Assembly: GCA_029561505.1 (NCBI GenBank)
Contig: JAKQXK010000670.1
Location: 1-10,050, forward strand
Reading direction: 5' to 3'
Length of the DNA: 10,050 nt
Origin: Spirochaetota bacterium
GTDB lineage: Bacteria; Spirochaetota; Leptospiria; Turneriellales; Turneriellaceae
A program made the translations under genes and the position numbers. Positions 7,483 through 10,050 of the stretch are shown piece by piece. Within the stretch, counting starts at the first letter, position 1. Every line of letters starts with the position of its first letter. The notes under the pieces are model-generated. The model was given only the letters and a program-made list of their open reading frames with translations. It had not been told where the DNA came from and made no database searches.

Positions 7483-8214
7483 TCAGCTCTTAACGCCGGT
7501 TTGCTGCTGGGCTGAACCGCCCGCTGATTCGGTCGTGGGGCCGGTTGAAACACCCATTTCAATCTTGAATTGTTTGACAAGTTCAGCTGCGCGAATTTTT
7601 TCTGCGTCGGCTTCGATCGCTTCTTTGGCTTTGTCACCTTTGCTGACCGCCATATCGAGTTTAACCTCGGCCATCGCGCCTTCTTTTTCAATGCGCTTTA
7701 CCATTTCGTCGTGCGTGTGGTCGACACCGCCCGCGGTAAATTGTTCCATAGTGTCTGCGACTTCTTTCTGCCACTTTGCGCGTTTGGCCGTTTCAATCGC
7801 GTCGAGCGCTTCTTTGGTTTTTCTGTCGAGTTCTTTCATGAATGCCACCTTTGCCTGCTCACCCTTTTCTGCGGCTGCATTCGCCTGCGCCAGCTGCTGT
7901 TCGAGCTTTGCGACCTGGGCTTTATTGTGTTCAAGCTGCAGCGCATATTCGGCTGCGATATCTTCACGATTTTGCCCGATCGCCGCTTTCACATTGGCGA
8001 TCAATTTTGCCTGTTCGCCCTCGAGTTTCTGTTTCTCTTTATCGACAAGCTTCGCGTTTGCGCGCAGCATAGCGATATTTTCATTCATTTTGGGCACTTT
8101 GTCGCGCATGTCGCGAATATTCTGTTCAAGAATCAACGCTGGATCTTCTAATTCAGAAACCCAGCCGCCGAAAATCGAGCGCAGTGCGCGCTTAAACCGT
8201 TGCCATAAACTCAT
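7483..8214 (-). CDS. pspA: PspA/IM30 (Vipp1) family membrane-associated protein
   Basis: A 243-residue protein starting at ATG 8214-8212. Family members bind the inner face of the cytoplasmic membrane, assemble into ESCRT-III-like rings or rods and preserve membrane integrity under stress. The N-terminal amphipathic helix is MSLWQRFKRALRSIFGGWV (1-19). It is followed by the hallmark LEDPALILEQNIRDMRDKV (22-40). A long coiled-coil of Glu, Lys, Ala and Gln runs to about 155. A second helical block, HDEMVKRIEKEGAMAEVKLD (168-187), ends near 220, before a disordered Ser/Thr/Gln-rich tail (222-243). A TTG at 8247 would add 11 residues (MPRDWAGTPLP), but these lie before the family's typical MSL start. 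The gene stands alone: no pspB, pspC or PspF-like regulator is adjacent. It diverges from the unknown-STAS cassette. Confidence 0.88.
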   Translation of the reverse strand: MSLWQRFKRALRSIFGGWVSELEDPALILEQNIRDMRDKVPKMNENIAMLRANAKLVDKEKQKLEGEQAKLIANVKAAIGQNREDIAAEYALQLEHNKAQVAKLEQQLAQANAAAEKGEQAKVAFMKELDRKTKEALDAIETAKRAKWQKEVADTMEQFTAGGVDHTHDEMVKRIEKEGAMAEVKLDMAVSKGDKAKEAIEADAEKIRAAELVKQFKIEMGVSTGPTTESAGGSAQQQTGVKS

Positions 8215-8247
8215 GGGTAAAGGTGTGCCGGCCCAATCGCGGGGCAA

Positions 8248-8289
8248 GTCTTTTTACGTTTGGGCAACAAAATCTACTTGTCTTTTTAC
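8248..8289. repeat. Two 10-bp direct repeats in the divergent control region
   Basis: GTCTTTTTAC occurs at 8248-8257 and again at 8280-8289, a period of 32 bases, or about three helical turns. Both copies lie in the 117-base gap between the pspA-like gene and the unknown gene, so they could be binding sites for a regulator acting on either or both. They are short and T-rich, and the function is inference. Confidence 0.4.
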
Positions 8290-8331
8290 TGCCCGGCACA
8301 AACCTGCAATGTTTGTCAGCGAACGGGCACG

Positions 8332-9246
8332 ATGCAAGAAATTCCACTGCACCAGATCGATAACTTTATTCTGCTCTTGAAGTGGGCGCACCAAAAAGGT
8401 TTCGCCGTTGCTGAAGAACATGTGATGCAGCCGCTGCAGTTATATTTTGGTTCACGGGACACCGAAAACAGGGCAGATCTAACGAAGAGTCTCGAAGTTC
8501 AGCGGAAAATGCGCGAGTGGCGTATTGTCTCCAATATCTATAAGCACCTTATGCACGCTCATTGTTTTGAGGCAGACCACCACCCGCTGGTGAACACGCT
8601 CAACGCATTTCTGTTTGACCTTCAGGGCGAGCCGGCCCTGCGCAAAACAACGTTCGCCTATGAGTTTTTTAAGGCATTTGAATGGCCTCTCAAAAACCTG
8701 CAGTCCATAGTTTCGCAAGAGGTTGTGACAGGCATCGAGAGGGTGTTTGATTCACACGATGACGTACACGTCGTCGTCTCGCATTCGCTCACGACCAACC
8801 AGCAATATTCGCTGAACGCCGAGGCGCGGGCCCTCTATAATCGCATTGAGCTTGCCTATGCCCGTGGCGACGAGACCCAACTCAGCTATCTGCTTGCGCA
8901 GTTTACCGGCAGATTCTGCAATTTTCCCGAAGTGGCATTTCGCTCAGAAGTCGATGAAATCATCGAAAAAATCGTCGCCGACAACGCGGCATTTCGCCAC
9001 GATATGCGTTCGCGTCTCGCCGTGCGGCTTTTTCAGGCAATCGCCAAAGCCGTAGAAAAAGCAGATATCAAAACCGCGGTGCGCGGCATTACGACATACG
9101 TCATCACGTTTCAAGACGATCTGAGTTTGCCGTACCGCGGTGAGCTCGATGCCATCGAAGAAAAAATGTACCGCTTTATTGCGAGGCATAACCTCTGGCA
9201 TCGGGTAAAGTTGGGGCACGCGGCATCACGTAACAGCGACGCATGA
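8332..9246 (+). CDS. Protein of unknown function upstream of a STAS gene
   Basis: I do not recognise this 304-residue protein. From ATG 8332 it is predicted soluble and largely alpha-helical, with no signal peptide and no membrane segment. It begins MQEIPLHQIDNFILLLKWAH, has many Phe, His and Arg residues, and only a few scattered cysteines (none in a metal-site pattern). A TTG at 8260 would add 24 residues with two cysteines (CPAQTCNVC). This extension overlaps the direct repeats and lacks a ribosome binding site, so I prefer the ATG. The STAS gene starts 16 bases after its stop and the membrane-protein gene 5 bases after that, so the three are probably one operon and this protein may act in the same signalling pathway. 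An alternative is an unrelated gene sharing a promoter. Confidence 0.75.
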   Translation: MQEIPLHQIDNFILLLKWAHQKGFAVAEEHVMQPLQLYFGSRDTENRADLTKSLEVQRKMREWRIVSNIYKHLMHAHCFEADHHPLVNTLNAFLFDLQGEPALRKTTFAYEFFKAFEWPLKNLQSIVSQEVVTGIERVFDSHDDVHVVVSHSLTTNQQYSLNAEARALYNRIELAYARGDETQLSYLLAQFTGRFCNFPEVAFRSEVDEIIEKIVADNAAFRHDMRSRLAVRLFQAIAKAVEKADIKTAVRGITTYVITFQDDLSLPYRGELDAIEEKMYRFIARHNLWHRVKLGHAASRNSDA

Positions 9247-9262
9247 GGTTTAAGGTAAGACT

Positions 9263-9598
9263 ATGAGCATACGCATTAACAAACGCAGCAATGACAAGTA
9301 CTCCATCTACCAGCTAGAAGGCCGTCTCGATACCGCAGGCAGCGCGGTGCTGAAGCTCGAGCTTGACATGGAATCGCAGAACCCTTCTGGCAGCATTATT
9401 CTCGACATGAGTCAGGTAACGTTCATCAGCTCGGCGGGAATCGGCGTGACTGTCAAAACACATTCGTTGCTGAAGCAAAAAGGCTACGAGATTCGTGTCG
9501 CCGCACCCAATGACGAAGTGAGAAAAATTTATGACCTGCTCGGGTTCTCACATGTGATCAGGCTCTATGCAAATCTCGGCGACGCCCTGAAGGATTAA
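9263..9598 (+). CDS. STAS-domain anti-sigma factor antagonist-like protein
   Basis: A 111-residue single-domain STAS protein (SpoIIAA/RsbV-like). The order is SIYQLEGRLDTAGS (14-27), SIILDMSQVTFISSAGIGV (44-62) and GYEIRVAAPNDEVRKIYDLLGF (about 74-95). The switch helix begins FISSAGIG. By alignment with SpoIIAA (D57-S58-S59-G60), S57 is the candidate phosphorylation site, and S56 takes the place of the aspartate, as is common in non-Bacillus members. Such proteins, when unphosphorylated, bind a switch kinase and release its partner, a sigma factor or another output protein. No HPK-type anti-sigma kinase is seen in the window. AAGG (9252-9255) upstream of ATG 9263 supports the start. It is co-directional with its neighbours and 5 bases from the next gene. 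Confidence 0.92.
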   Translation: MSIRINKRSNDKYSIYQLEGRLDTAGSAVLKLELDMESQNPSGSIILDMSQVTFISSAGIGVTVKTHSLLKQKGYEIRVAAPNDEVRKIYDLLGFSHVIRLYANLGDALKD

Positions 9599-9603
9599 AC
9601 TCG

Positions 9604-10032
9604 GTGACTGCCACGCACCGAAAGATATCAATTATAACAAAAATATTCTCGGTTTTTCTTGCGATCACGGCGATCAACCTGGCACTGATCTATGTGTTCA
9701 TCGGCAGCGGGCAAATCGACTTAATCAGCCGCAACGGACTGTTGACCGCCGAAAACGCCGGCCTGCGCATCGCGCACGAGATTCGGGTTGCGGGGTTCGT
9801 CGAGAAAAAGTCAAGCGCCGAAAGGCTGACTCAGAAGCTGCGTGAAGAGACGTTACCGGGCCTCAGAAGCTGCATAGTCTTGCGCGGCGATGACAAGCTC
9901 GAGTCGCCGCTGATGCCGCAGGTTGTGAGGGCGCTTCGCTTCTATGAATCTGAGCGGCGACTCTTTGTCGCAGACCTCGAGCGCCAGAACTTTTCTGCCA
10001 ATCTTTTTGTCTCTATACCATCTGCGACAAAG
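9604..10032 (+). CDS. N-terminus of a membrane-anchored protein, possible sensor for the STAS protein (cut; end unreliable)
   Basis: A GTG start at 9604 is preceded by AAGGA (9589-9593) inside the STAS gene, and only 5 bases separate the two genes. About 139 residues are trustworthy, to about 10020. One hydrophobic segment, IFSVFLAITAINLALIYVFI (about 14-33), preceded by K and R residues, suggests a signal anchor. An extracytoplasmic-type region rich in Glu, Arg and Leu follows. Proteins in this position after a STAS gene are often membrane sensors with a C-terminal PP2C/SpoIIE phosphatase, HAMP or kinase domain. Nothing after residue 139 is available to test that, so function is inference. 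Beyond about 10020 the reading frame passes into foldback and adapter sequence, so the apparent C-terminal RSEEHT is not biological. Confidence 0.7.
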
Positions 10033-10034
10033 AG
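9961..10034. repeat. 14-bp perfect inverted repeat abutting the adapter at the contig end
   Basis: CTCTTTGTCGCAGA (9961-9974) has its exact reverse complement TCTGCGACAAAGAG at 10021-10034, separated by 46 bases. The last two bases of the right arm are also the first two of the adapter sequence, so 12 bp of the match is independent of it. At a contig end next to adapter, this pattern fits a foldback library chimera better than a genomic hairpin. Confidence 0.85.
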
Positions 10035-10050
10035 ATCGGAAGAGCACACG
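10033..10050 (+). other. Illumina TruSeq adapter sequence (assembly contamination)
   Basis: The last 18 bases, AGATCGGAAGAGCACACG, are identical to the first 18 bases of the TruSeq read-1 adapter. In the frame of the truncated gene they read RSEEHT, and on the opposite strand they produce the well-known false N-terminal peptide run seen in contaminated proteomes. This shows that the contig was built from untrimmed Illumina reads and that the sequence here is not genomic. Confidence 0.97.

Noticed and set aside
8293..8310. Sigma-54-like promoter (CGGCAC...TGCAA) upstream of the unknown gene, tempting because pspA systems often use sigma-54.
   Set aside because: The GG and GC dinucleotides are separated by 9 bases instead of the required 10, the site points away from the pspA-like gene, and no PspF-type activator is nearby.
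7535..8380. Long plus-strand open frame (281 codons) opposite the pspA-like gene.
   Set aside because: Its Ser/Ala/Phe/Cys-rich product is the mirror of the Lys/Glu/Ala coiled-coil codons of the pspA-like gene on the other strand; no domain is recognisable.
9853..10047. Minus-strand frame at the right edge starting MLFRSL.
   Set aside because: Its start is encoded by adapter sequence and it is antisense to the membrane-protein gene.

Overview
The window is a gene-dense stretch of bacterial chromosome with moderately high GC by eye. It carries ten complete or near-complete genes, plus one gene cut by each edge. There are no RNA genes, mobile elements or CRISPR arrays. The mix suggests a Gram-negative (diderm) environmental bacterium: a DUF2490-type outer-membrane barrel, a PspA/Vipp1-type membrane protein, class-II PyrC, KorAB 2-oxoacid:ferredoxin oxidoreductase and a STAS-based partner-switching cassette. 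My impression from protein style and gene content is a Leptospirales spirochaete such as a Turneriella relative. That is a low-confidence inference, and no single marker here proves it.

Layout. 1-1171 (minus) is a sulfide:quinone-oxidoreductase-like flavoprotein cut by the left edge. It diverges from a small stand-alone TIR-like protein (1271-1738, plus), and a 15-bp palindrome lies between them. After a strong hairpin (1751-1784) comes the korA-korB pair (1904-4782, plus). This pair converges on a minus-strand pair, pyrC followed by a DUF2490 barrel gene (6637-4797), whose ends overlap by 19 bp. Diverging from pyrC is a SpoU/TrmH-family RNA 2'-O-methyltransferase (6718-7473). It converges on a PspA/IM30 gene (8214-7483, minus) through a hairpin that overlaps the methyltransferase stop codon. 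Diverging from the pspA-like gene is a tight three-gene plus-strand unit: an unrecognised 304-aa soluble protein (8332-9246), a STAS anti-sigma-factor antagonist (9263-9598), and the start of a membrane-anchored protein (9604 onward).

How the genes work together. KorA and KorB together form the catalytic core of a low-potential 2-oxoacid oxidoreductase. PyrC is pyrimidine biosynthesis. The STAS protein and the membrane protein probably belong to a partner-switching or signalling module, and the unknown gene upstream is co-directional and may share that role. The pspA-like gene implies an envelope-stress or membrane-maintenance function, and it shares a divergent control region with that module.

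Caution at the right edge. The last 18 bases (10033-10050) are identical to the start of the Illumina TruSeq adapter and are read in frame as RSEEHT. The bases just before them (10021-10034, running two bases into the adapter) are a perfect inverted copy of 9961-9974. The final roughly 30 bases are therefore probably a library or assembly artefact rather than genome, and the true sequence should be trusted only to about 10020. No clear new biological system was found. The most interesting biological items are the orphan TIR-like protein and the unknown-STAS-sensor cassette.
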